Assembly (NCBI RefSeq): GCF_900103585.1
Contig: NZ_FNHV01000023.1
Location: forward strand, 89,831 to 153,830
Length of the DNA: 64,000 nucleotides
Reading direction: 5' to 3'
Origin: Streptomyces sp. cf386
GTDB lineage: Bacteria; Actinomycetota; Actinomycetes; Streptomycetales; Streptomycetaceae
In this document: positions 33,756-40,737 of the stretch, piece by piece
Position numbering within the stretch: the stretch's first letter is position 1
Layout of the letters: each line of letters opens with the position of its first letter
Notes under the pieces: generated by a model
Seen by the model: only the letters and a program-made list of their open reading frames with translations
Told to the model about the DNA's origin: nothing
Database searches by the model: none
Position numbers and translations under genes: made by a program

Positions 33756-33796
33756 CGGGGCGGTCGCACTCCCGGACAGGACAGCCGACCGCCCCG
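33756..33796 (+). promoter_or_regulatory. AICE conserved-loop hairpin, copy 2
   Basis: Perfect 11-bp stem CGGGGCGGTCG/CGACCGCCCCG with 19-nt loop cactcccggacaggacagc. The stem differs from copy 4 at paired positions on both strands (TCG/CGA against CGG/CCG). TCCCGAC follows at 33803-33809; the next start codon is 33830. Confidence 0.75.
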
Positions 33797-33829
33797 TGCC
33801 CTTCCCGACGTATCAAGGAGAGATCCACC

Positions 33830-34126
33830 ATGCGTATGCGCACTTTCGTCGCCGGCCAGGAAGCGCACGGCGACATCGAGTTCGCGGAACTGGCGCTCGG
33901 TATCGACGTCGACCTGTTCCGTGGGCCGCTGGAGTTCGAGACGGACGGCGAGCGTGCCGCCCGTGAGGACGCGGCCCGTGACATCCTCGCCGACCTGCGT
34001 GCGGAGGCGGAGGCCGGTGACGAGATCGCCGGTTGGGACGCCCTGTACGCCGACGCGCTGACCCGTACGGTGCCGTTCCTGCGTGCCGCTCGCGGCTACC
34101 GGCCGGGGACGGGGGAAGCGGCGTGA
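33830..34126 (+). CDS. Small acidic AICE protein
   Basis: A 98-residue soluble protein (MRMRTFVAGQEAHGDIEFAE onward) rich in Asp/Glu, with a helical stretch ERAAREDAARDILADLRAEA. No known domain is recognised. Preceded by AAGGAGAG and hairpin copy 2; its stop overlaps the GTG of the next gene, so the two are coupled. Probably an accessory to the membrane protein downstream. Confidence 0.6.
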   Translation: MRMRTFVAGQEAHGDIEFAELALGIDVDLFRGPLEFETDGERAAREDAARDILADLRAEAEAGDEIAGWDALYADALTRTVPFLRAARGYRPGTGEAA

Positions 34127-35265
34127 ACGAGACCCGCAAGCCTCTGACGAAGGTTCAAATTAGCGTCCTGACGGCCGCGTTCGTGCCCATGCTCGCCACG
34201 GGCGTGATCGGCGGTATTGGCACCTACAGCAACATCGGACACGCCTACGGCAGGGGAACCGCCCTCGGTGCCCTCGCCGCCGGCGAGGGCGCAACCGCCG
34301 TGCTCGCGCTCGTACTGCTGGGCCTGACCATGCTGGGACAGTCCTCCCCGCGCGTCGTCCGGATCGGGCTGTGGGCACTGCCGGCCGCCGCCGCCGTCAT
34401 GGGCGCCATGGCCGCGCCGGACATGGGCCGGACCGTCATCTATGCCCTGACCCCGATGGGCATGTCCGTGTCCGCTGAGGGCATGGCGTTCCTGGCCCGG
34501 CGCATCGTCGTCCACACCGACGGCCGCGACGCGGAGAACGAGCGGCGCACCGCCGACATCGTGCAGGCCCTCGCCTACCACCGCGCCCGTGCCGCTCAGC
34601 ACCCGGTCAGCCGGGTGCGGAAGCGGTCGGATCGGGCGTCGTGGCGTCTGGCCCGCAAGGTCGGGATCGGGGACGCGGAGCTCGGATCGAGGCTGCTGGA
34701 TGTCCAGCGCGATCGGATCACCGCCGGTGCGGATGCCGCGCTCGCGTCGATGTTCGGCGGCACGACCCCCGCCCTCGCCCCGATTCCCGACACGGACGCG
34801 AATGCGGAGGAATCCACCGAGACCATGAGGAATCGGTCTACGGCTGACCTGCGGGAATCGACCCCGGCGCCGTCGGTGGTGCTGACCCGATTCGCCGCGC
34901 CCGATCCGGTAGCGGTCGACTTCATGAAGCCGACGCTTCCCTTCAAGCCGGTCCCGGCGATCGCCCCGGCGGTCGACCCGGTCAAGGCCGATCCGGCGCC
35001 GGCCGGTCGGCGGGCGGTGGCGGCTGACTCCCCCCGATCCCGTCGGGCGACCGGCCGGGTTCCCGACGTGGCCCGCTCGCCCCGGACCAAGCGCACGACG
35101 GATCAGTTGCTCGCTGAGGCGCGGACCGCGACCGCCGATTGGCCCGATGCCCGGATCACGGCAGAGGGCATCCGCCGCGAGGTCCACACCTCGCCGGCGA
35201 ACGCGCGGATGCTGCGGGACACGATCCTTGCCGAGCGCGCCGCCGGTGGCGCTGAAGCCGCGTGA
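34123..35265 (+). CDS. DUF2637-type membrane protein of AICE transfer region
   Basis: A 380-residue protein with four membrane segments in the first ~130 residues (ISVLTAAFVPMLATGVIGGI; ATAVLALVLLGLTML; IGLWALPAAAAVMGAMA; VIYALTPMGMSVSAEGMAFL), followed by a charged cytoplasmic half with a long Pro/Ala linker and a basic C-terminus (TKRTTDQLLAEARTATADWP, a helix-turn-helix-like tail also seen in DUF2637 proteins). GTG 34123 overlaps the preceding stop. Such proteins accompany TraB in AICEs and are thought to serve transfer or mycelial spread. Exact job unknown. Confidence 0.7.
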   Translation: MNETRKPLTKVQISVLTAAFVPMLATGVIGGIGTYSNIGHAYGRGTALGALAAGEGATAVLALVLLGLTMLGQSSPRVVRIGLWALPAAAAVMGAMAAPDMGRTVIYALTPMGMSVSAEGMAFLARRIVVHTDGRDAENERRTADIVQALAYHRARAAQHPVSRVRKRSDRASWRLARKVGIGDAELGSRLLDVQRDRITAGADAALASMFGGTTPALAPIPDTDANAEESTETMRNRSTADLRESTPAPSVVLTRFAAPDPVAVDFMKPTLPFKPVPAIAPAVDPVKADPAPAGRRAVAADSPRSRRATGRVPDVARSPRTKRTTDQLLAEARTATADWPDARITAEGIRREVHTSPANARMLRDTILAERAAGGAEAA

Positions 35266-35645
35266 GCCGGCTGACCCTCGCCGACTGCTTCGACCCCACC
35301 GGCGAGCGCTTCGGCATCCCCACCTACCCGTGGCGCTACGCCCCCGACGACTTGGCCACCCGCCGCCAACTCCGCATCCGCGGACTGCGCCCGGGAGGTC
35401 AGGACATCGCGGCACAGATCCTCAGGCCGCGCCGTCGCCGCGAACCGCTGACTGCATACCTGTACCGGGTCGACCTCGCCCGCCCCGTGCGGCCGATGAC
35501 CCCGGCGAGGTGGGCGGCGCTCGCCAAGGCCAATGCCGCCCGCCGCCGCTGCCCCGAGTGCCGCCGGGACGCCGGATACGTCATCCCGCCCACGCTCGGA
35601 ACCTGCGTGACCTGCGCCTATCCCGAGGAACAGCGCGCCGCTTGA
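35262..35645 (+). CDS. RRQRL-motif zinc-binding protein
   Basis: A 127-residue protein carrying the motif that names the family (ATRRQLRIRGLRPGGQDIAA) and a four-Cys zinc site: RRRCPECRRDAGYV and LGTCVTCAYPEEQ. GTG 35262 overlaps the previous stop. These proteins occur almost only in Streptomyces mobile elements, upstream of traB. Likely nucleic-acid or protein binding; no proven function. Confidence 0.75.
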   Translation: MSRLTLADCFDPTGERFGIPTYPWRYAPDDLATRRQLRIRGLRPGGQDIAAQILRPRRRREPLTAYLYRVDLARPVRPMTPARWAALAKANAARRRCPECRRDAGYVIPPTLGTCVTCAYPEEQRAA

Positions 35646-35658
35646 ACCACACGAACCC

Positions 35659-35699
35659 GGGCCCGGCCGCCCACCTTCCACAGCAAGCCGGCCGGGCCC
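35659..35699 (+). promoter_or_regulatory. AICE hairpin, copy 5 (divergent loop), upstream of traB
   Basis: Perfect 11-bp stem GGGCCCGGCCG/CGGCCGGGCCC with a 19-nt loop cccaccttccacagcaagc, the same loop length as copies 2 and 4 but a different sequence. TCCCGA follows at 35706-35711. There a second small hairpin, ACTCC-CGAA-GGAGT (35705-35717, one base either way), pairs the traB ribosome binding site. Confidence 0.65.
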
Positions 35700-35726
35700 T
35701 TCGACTCCCGAAGGAGTGCGTACATC

Positions 35727-37955
35727 GTGACGGAAACCACCGCCTTCCCGCCCCCGGAGGACCCCGAGGGCACCGAACAGCCGACGGCCGACATCGTGCC
35801 GTTCCCGATGAAGAAGAAGACCGACCCCGCCGACCCGGCCATGCCGGCCGGTGTGGTGAAGCCGGGGGAGTGGGAGGCCGAACTCCCCGACACCGACGAC
35901 CCGGAGGCCGAAGGGCTGAGCGAGGGAGCGCCGGTCGACCCGCCGCGCGAGGTCTACCCGCCCTCGGTCGCGGAATGGATGGAGGCCAGGGACAAGGCCC
36001 GGATGCCGGTGCTGCCGGACTGGGTGAAGCTCCCTGACCAGCGCACGGCCGTCCGCAAGTGGGCGATCCGCCACTACTCGGCCGTGGTCGGGTATCACGC
36101 CGTGCGTCTGCCGCTGGTGTACACGCCGAAGATCTGCGTGTACTCGCCGCGCGGCGCGTGGCGGTGGTCGGCCGCGATCGGCCGATGGGTGTTCGACGCT
36201 GAGGGCAAAACGCTGCGTCTCGCGTCCGTGGCGAACGAGGATGCAGCGGAGTACCTGAAGCTGTCGCGGCAGCGCAACGACCGCGTCCGGCTGCGGGGGA
36301 TCGTGGCGACGATCGCCGGTTTCGTCGGTCTGGCCGCCGCGCTCACCCTGTACGTCATGGCGCCGTCGTGGCTGCTCATGCTGGCCATGGCGACGCTGAC
36401 CACCACCCTCGGTGTGGTCGGGGCGCCGGCGGACCGGCCGCTCATCGACATGGCCAAGGTGACGTTCCGCAAGCGGCGGCTGTCGTCCGACATCGTCATC
36501 CGCGCGCATGAGGCTTCCGGGCTGACCACCAAGGATCAGACGATCGCGTTCCCGCGCCCGATCGGCCGGGACGGCGACGGCTGGCGGGTGGTCGTGGATC
36601 TGCCGTACGGCAAGACGTTCGAAGACGCGATGAAGGCTCACGCCCGTCTCGCCTCCGGTATGGACATCGCCCCGACTCAGCTCTTCCTCGACAAGGACGA
36701 GACGAGCGGTCGGCGGGTGTCGTACTGGATCGCCGACCGTGACCCGCTCGCCGTGCCGTCGGGCAAGTCCCCGCTGCTGGGGGCGACGCGGGTGGACTTC
36801 TGGAAGCCGTTCCCGTGGGGCGTGGACGAGCGCGGCAACCCGGTCATGGCCACGATGCTGTGGCTGTCGCTGCTGGTCGGCGCCGTGCCGCGTCAGGGCA
36901 AGACGTTCTCCGCCCGCACGATCGCGCTCGCCGCCGCGCTGGATCCGTACGTGCGCCTGTACGTGTTCGACGGCAAGGCGTCGCCGGACTGGCGCACGTT
37001 CGCCAAGGTCGCCCACCGCATCGGGTTCGGCATCGTGCCGAAGAACGGGGTCGACCCGGTTCAGCACCTGCTGACCTCGCTGCGGGAACTCAAGGCGGAC
37101 GTCGAAGACCGGTACCACCGGCTGTCCGAACTGCCGCTGCACGTCTGCCCGGAGGGCAAGCTCACCCCGGAGATCAGCCGGGACAAGAAGCTGAACATGC
37201 CGCTCACGCTGTTCGTGGTGGACGAGGTGCAGGAGTACCTGACCCACCCCGAGCACGGCAAGGAGATCCTTTCCCTGATGGTCTACCTCGCCCGGGTCGC
37301 CCCGGCGGTCGGTGTCTCGGTGATGACCGCGACACAGAAGCCGGACGACAAGGCGTGCCCCTCGGAGCTGCGTGACCAGCATCAGGCCCGGTTCGCCCTG
37401 CGGGTCGGCGCCTACCAGGTCTCGGACACGATCCTCGGTGCGGGCTCGTACTCGGAGGGGTTGGACGCGTCCAAGCTGCTGAAGTCCCACAAGGGTGTGG
37501 GCCTGCTCAAGGGCATGTCGGACGACTCCGGGATCGTGCGCACCTACCTCGCCGACGGCCGCGACGCCGACCGCATCCTGACCCGCGCCGCCGCACTGCG
37601 GGAGGCGGAGGGGACGCTGTCGGGTGACGCGGTCGGCGAGGCACCCGCCCCGGAGACGTCCGCGACGATCCTTGACGACGTCGCGGCCGTGCTCGGCAAG
37701 GGCGAGGCCAAGGTGTGGTCCGAAACGGTCGTGGACCGGCTTGCCGACCTGCGGCCCGACGTCTACGGCCCGTGGGCGGAGTTGGAGCCCAAGCCCAAGG
37801 CGGAAGCGCTCACCGCCGCGCTCAAGCCGTTCGGCATCGGCACGGTGCAGATCAGCCGGCGCATCGACGGCGAACAGGTCAACAAGCGCGGCATCAAGCG
37901 CGACGACCTCACCGCCGCGATTACGGAGCGCAACAAGAAGCGGGACGCCGGATAG
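35727..37955 (+). CDS. traB: TraB/TraSA-type FtsK-like conjugative DNA translocase
   Basis: A 742-residue double-stranded-DNA translocase, the key conjugation protein of Streptomyces elements. Two membrane helices at about 193-230, then the RecA-like motor: Walker A GAVPRQGKTF (385-394), Walker B TLFVVDE (494-500), and QYL-like motifs MTATQKPDDKACPSELRDQH. The C-terminal ~100 residues form a winged helix (ITKRGIKRDDLT-like IDGEQVNKRGIKRDDLTAAI) that in TraB recognises short clt repeats. The N-terminus is acidic. GTG 35727 has GAAGGAG upstream; that site can be closed in a small hairpin. Palindromic repeats directly downstream (37968-38055) are candidate target sites. Confidence 0.88.
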   Translation: MTETTAFPPPEDPEGTEQPTADIVPFPMKKKTDPADPAMPAGVVKPGEWEAELPDTDDPEAEGLSEGAPVDPPREVYPPSVAEWMEARDKARMPVLPDWVKLPDQRTAVRKWAIRHYSAVVGYHAVRLPLVYTPKICVYSPRGAWRWSAAIGRWVFDAEGKTLRLASVANEDAAEYLKLSRQRNDRVRLRGIVATIAGFVGLAAALTLYVMAPSWLLMLAMATLTTTLGVVGAPADRPLIDMAKVTFRKRRLSSDIVIRAHEASGLTTKDQTIAFPRPIGRDGDGWRVVVDLPYGKTFEDAMKAHARLASGMDIAPTQLFLDKDETSGRRVSYWIADRDPLAVPSGKSPLLGATRVDFWKPFPWGVDERGNPVMATMLWLSLLVGAVPRQGKTFSARTIALAAALDPYVRLYVFDGKASPDWRTFAKVAHRIGFGIVPKNGVDPVQHLLTSLRELKADVEDRYHRLSELPLHVCPEGKLTPEISRDKKLNMPLTLFVVDEVQEYLTHPEHGKEILSLMVYLARVAPAVGVSVMTATQKPDDKACPSELRDQHQARFALRVGAYQVSDTILGAGSYSEGLDASKLLKSHKGVGLLKGMSDDSGIVRTYLADGRDADRILTRAAALREAEGTLSGDAVGEAPAPETSATILDDVAAVLGKGEAKVWSETVVDRLADLRPDVYGPWAELEPKPKAEALTAALKPFGIGTVQISRRIDGEQVNKRGIKRDDLTAAITERNKKRDAG

Positions 37956-37967
37956 GTCTCACGGACT

Positions 37968-38055
37968 GCTACCGGTAGCGGCAGACGTCGCTACCGGTAG
38001 CAACCCTGCTAGCGACCCAAACCGCCCCTGATCAGGCCGCTAGCACGTAGCGGCC
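37968..38055. repeat. Palindrome cluster after traB, candidate clt locus or operator
   Basis: GCTACCGGTAGC, a perfect 12-bp palindrome, occurs at 37968-37979 and 37990-38001 (22 bp apart, two helical turns). GCTAGC follows at 38008-38013 and an inverted repeat GGCCGCTA/TAGCGGCC at 38035-38055. All lie in the 141-bp gap between traB and the next gene. Confidence 0.55.
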
Positions 38056-38096
38056 GACCTGCGAAAACCCCCTTCAACCCCTCTGAGAGGCCCCTG

Positions 38097-38348
38097 ATGA
38101 GCCTTGCAGCGCTCGCTACCGCCTTCCTGCTGCTCGTCACCCTTGGTTACATCGTCAAGTGCTGGCTGAGCCCGTTCGGGGACTGCCGCAAGTGCGACGG
38201 CATGGGCCACGAACTCAAGACCGACCGCAAGGGCAAGACCAAGCGCGGCCGTGACTGCCGCCGCTGCGACGCCACCGGCAAGCGCATACGCGTCGGCCGC
38301 TGGATCTACAACCGCGCCGCGCGCACCTACCGCGCCGGCACCCGCTGA
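38097..38348 (+). CDS. Small membrane protein with DnaJ-like zinc motifs
   Basis: An 83-residue protein: one N-terminal membrane helix (LAALATAFLLLVTLGYIVKC), then two CxxC(D)xxG units, CRKCDGMGHELKTD and CRRCDATGKRIRVG, like half of the DnaJ zinc-finger domain, and a basic tail. Likely sits in the membrane with the zinc hairpin in the cytoplasm. In the position of spd (spread) genes behind traB. Not otherwise recognised. Confidence 0.65.
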   Translation: MSLAALATAFLLLVTLGYIVKCWLSPFGDCRKCDGMGHELKTDRKGKTKRGRDCRRCDATGKRIRVGRWIYNRAARTYRAGTR

Positions 38349-38364
38349 CCCGCCGGGAGACACC

Positions 38365-38559
38365 GTGACGCTCACCATCCCGCTCGTTCTGCTGCTCGCC
38401 GTCGTCGTCGTTCTGCTGCTGCGCTTCCGCGCGGTCGGCGCCGGGGCGGCCGTCGCCGTCGCGCTCTTCGGCTTCTACCTCGCCCACACCGGCGCGGCCG
38501 ACACCGTCAACCGGCTCGTCACCGCCGTCACCGACGCCCTACCCGGCATCACCCGCTGA
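38365..38559 (+). CDS. Small hydrophobic Spd-like protein
   Basis: A 64-residue protein with two hydrophobic segments (LTIPLVLLLAVVVVLLLRF; AGAAVAVALFGFYLAHTGAA) and a short polar C-terminus. GTG 38365 follows GGGAGA eight bases upstream; the longer open frame from 38251 overlaps the preceding gene and has no ribosome binding site. Resembles the small spread proteins of Streptomyces elements by size, topology and position. Confidence 0.6.
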   Translation: MTLTIPLVLLLAVVVVLLLRFRAVGAGAAVAVALFGFYLAHTGAADTVNRLVTAVTDALPGITR

Positions 38560-38579
38560 CCCGAAGGGAGACCAGCACC

Positions 38580-39047
38580 GTGAACGAACCCACCGCGTAC
38601 GGCCACCTCGCCGGACACGAGACGGCGGCCGTGGAAGTCCACACCCCCACCCCGATCGTCCCCGCCCACACCGCGCCGCTCATGCCCATGCAGCCGGGCG
38701 CCATCCCGACGGTGGCGAGCGTCATCCTGCCCGACGGCCGCGTCGTCACCGGCTACGCCATCGAGCCCGCCAAGCCCGAACCGGTCGTCGCCAAGCCGGC
38801 CGTCTCCCGGGCGGCGGTGAACATCGCGCTCGGGGGCATCGGGTTTGGCGCGCTGTGCGGCGGCTTGGTCCTGCTGACCACGTTCATCGCCTCGCTCGCC
38901 GCGCTCATCCATCAGCTCATCATCCTCGCCGCCGTCATCTTCGGCGGCTGGATCGCCGTGCAGGTGTTCAGCGCGAGCGGTCACGGCGGCGGAACGACGG
39001 TCAACATCCGCAAGGCCGTCATCAAGCGCAACAAGTTCTACGGCTGA
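38580..39047 (+). CDS. SpdB-like membrane protein
   Basis: A 155-residue protein: a Pro/Ala-rich soluble N-terminus of ~75 residues, then a long hydrophobic region (AAVNIALGGIGFGALCGGLV and ALIHQLIILAAVIFGGWIAV) giving two membrane helices, and a basic tail RKAVIKRNKFYG. GTG 38580 with GGGAGACC upstream. Position and topology match SpdB-type proteins, which form pore-like complexes with TraB in Streptomyces transfer. The family assignment is by architecture only. Confidence 0.6.
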   Translation: MNEPTAYGHLAGHETAAVEVHTPTPIVPAHTAPLMPMQPGAIPTVASVILPDGRVVTGYAIEPAKPEPVVAKPAVSRAAVNIALGGIGFGALCGGLVLLTTFIASLAALIHQLIILAAVIFGGWIAVQVFSASGHGGGTTVNIRKAVIKRNKFYG

Positions 39048-39066
39048 CAGAAGGAGATCAACGCCC

Positions 39067-39357
39067 GTGATCCGACTGCGCATTCAGGTCGCCCACTGGC
39101 GTCGCCGGGCCCTGGTCCTGACCGACACGCCCCGCCCCGACTGCCGCGACTGCGAGGGATTCGGCGGCATCGAGCACCCCTACGGCGACGGCAACGGCGA
39201 GTACGCCGGGAGCGACATCGAGTTCTGCGGGTGGTGGAACGAGTCCCGTCGCTGGGTCCTGCTTCCCCTGCCGCGTCGGCCCCGGTGGCTGCGTCGCCGT
39301 GACAGCGGCCGTGACCCGTGGGGGCCCGACGGCTACAGCAACGAACCGCCCTTCTAG
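39067..39357 (+). CDS. Small Cys-motif AICE protein
   Basis: A 96-residue basic protein: RIQVAHWRRRALVLTDTPRP, then CRDCEGFGGIEHPYGDGNGE with one CxxCxGxG unit, a single further Cys (FCGWWNE), and an Arg-rich tail. It shares the CxxC-x-G motif with the protein at 38097. GTG 39067 with AAGGAG upstream. Function unknown; may bind nucleic acid through the basic tail. Confidence 0.6.
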   Translation: MIRLRIQVAHWRRRALVLTDTPRPDCRDCEGFGGIEHPYGDGNGEYAGSDIEFCGWWNESRRWVLLPLPRRPRWLRRRDSGRDPWGPDGYSNEPPF

Positions 39358-39364
39358 CTCTGCC

Positions 39365-39410
39365 CCGTGGGCGGCGGCACTCCCGGACAAGGACAGCCCG
39401 CCGCCCACGG
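39365..39410 (+). promoter_or_regulatory. AICE conserved-loop hairpin, copy 3
   Basis: Longest stem of the set: 13 perfect pairs, CCGTGGGCGGCGG/CCGCCGCCCACGG, with loop cactcccggacaaggacagc. It starts seven bases after the preceding stop. TCCCGAC follows at 39419-39425; TCTCC (39411-39415) can pair with the ribosome binding site GGAGA (39437-39441) of the leader gene. Confidence 0.78.
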
Positions 39411-39449
39411 TCTCCGAGTCCCGACGTAGCAGAACAGGAGACCTACAGC

Positions 39450-39542
39450 ATGACCCAACCGCGCGTTTTCGGCGAGGGCCGATCGGCCCTCGCCACTCGA
39501 ACGGGGCGAGCGCCCCGGCCGCGTCTGGATCCGATCTCGTGA
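39450..39542 (+). CDS. 30-residue leader peptide coupled to the primase-polymerase gene
   Basis: ATG 39450, with CAGGAGA eight bases upstream, opens a 30-codon frame (MTQPRVFGEGRSALATRTGR then APRPRLDPIS). Its TGA overlaps the GTG start of the prim-pol gene (GTGA). The prim-pol gene has no ribosome binding site of its own, so it is probably translated by reinitiation after this leader. The inverted segment GAGGGCCGATCGGCCCTC (39474-39491) inside it is a near-perfect palindrome. Confidence 0.55.
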   Translation: MTQPRVFGEGRSALATRTGRAPRPRLDPIS

Positions 39543-40417
39543 ACGCCGCGACGACCCCTCTGAACATCGCCCTCGCCCTCTCGTCGGCCGGCGTCCCGGT
39601 CCTGCCGCTGAGGCGCGGCAAGGTTCCCTTCGGCAACTGCCGTTCCTGCAAGGACGGCGCCTGCGGCGGCCGACCCAACATGAAGAGCGCGGGCCCCTGT
39701 CAGTGCCCTGCCCCGTGCCACGCGTGGGCCGCTGCCACCACTGACGCGGGTGTCCTGACCTCGCCAGTGTGGGCGGCAGTGTGGCGTGAGGCGGTAGCGG
39801 TCGCCTATCACCCCGGCGGGGTGGGGCTGACGGTGGTCGACCTGGACAACGCGGCGGCCGTCGCGTGGGCCCGGGAGACCCTGCCCGCGACCCGCATCGT
39901 GCAGACGACGCGGGGCGAGCACTGGCTCTACCGGGGCGCCATGCCGTCGTCCAACGCGGTCCGGCCCGGGGTCGACATCAAGTCCTTGATGCAGTACGCC
40001 CGTTGGCTCGGACCCGGAACCGGCCGCATGGCCGTTCTCCCGGCGGCCGTGCGCGCCCTGGTGGTGAAGGAAGACACCACCCCCGCCCCGGGGGAGGTGG
40101 TCTCTTCTCTCCCGACGCGCGCTCCGTGGTCGCGGCAGGTGGCCACCGGGTGCCGCCATACCGAGCGCTACGTCCGCACCGGCCTGGAACGCGGCCTCGC
40201 CCTGGTACGGGCCCGCGCCGAATCCGGCGCCGGATCACAGGCGTTCGGTGTCGCCCGGTTCCTCGCCGCACAACACACCGGGTGCCCGGGACCGTGCGGC
40301 CTCGCCGCGATCGGTGAGGAGATCGTGACGGCCGCCGTCTTGGTGGGTGTCCCGGAGAGCTACGCCCGCCGCGCGGTCGCCAACGGCCTTGAGACGGCCG
40401 TGGAGCGTGCGGCATGA
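39539..40417 (+). CDS. Primase-polymerase (prim-pol) replication protein
   Basis: A 292-residue bifunctional primase/polymerase of the archaeo-eukaryotic type (RepPP class of AICE replication proteins). The catalytic acidic pair is in GVGLTVVDLDNAAAV (residues 95-109) and the conserved H in TTRGEHWLYRG; a Cys-rich zinc segment GNCRSCKDGACGG...PCQCPAPCH lies at 33-61. GTG 39539 overlaps the leader stop; the open frame further upstream covers the hairpin and is not coding. It would synthesise primers or initiate replication at the iteron region downstream, together with the DUF3987 protein. Its stop overlaps the next start (ATGA). Confidence 0.82.
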   Translation: MNAATTPLNIALALSSAGVPVLPLRRGKVPFGNCRSCKDGACGGRPNMKSAGPCQCPAPCHAWAAATTDAGVLTSPVWAAVWREAVAVAYHPGGVGLTVVDLDNAAAVAWARETLPATRIVQTTRGEHWLYRGAMPSSNAVRPGVDIKSLMQYARWLGPGTGRMAVLPAAVRALVVKEDTTPAPGEVVSSLPTRAPWSRQVATGCRHTERYVRTGLERGLALVRARAESGAGSQAFGVARFLAAQHTGCPGPCGLAAIGEEIVTAAVLVGVPESYARRAVANGLETAVERAA

Positions 40418-40737
40418 ATAAAGCATCCCGAACCCCCACGAACAGCCCTCAGGGCGCCGTACAGCGCCCGCCACGGCCGCGCGTAGGCGAACCGAAGGTC
40501 GCCGCCCGCAAGGGCGTCCTTTCTGCCGTTGGTTCTGACCCGCAGACGGTCACCGTCACCGGCATCACCCCGGGGCTTCAGATCCAGTGCGAGGGCATCC
40601 CTGTCGCGGACTGGCTCTGTGCCTGCGGGCATCACGAACGCGCCCGGGGCCGTGCCGCCGTCATCCGGCTGACTGCCCGTGTCCGCGTCGGTGTCTGCCC
40701 CCACACCACCACCGCCGAAGGGAGGGCGGCCTCATGA
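40414..40737 (+). CDS. Small zinc-ribbon-like protein between replication genes
   Basis: A 107-residue protein, basic and Pro-rich in the first half, with CACGHHERARGRAAVI and a final VCPHTTT suggesting a Cys/His metal site. ATG 40414 overlaps the prim-pol stop and its own stop overlaps the DUF3987 start (ATGA), so the three genes form one tightly coupled replication unit. No family recognised. Confidence 0.62.
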   Translation: MNKASRTPTNSPQGAVQRPPRPRVGEPKVAARKGVLSAVGSDPQTVTVTGITPGLQIQCEGIPVADWLCACGHHERARGRAAVIRLTARVRVGVCPHTTTAEGRAAS

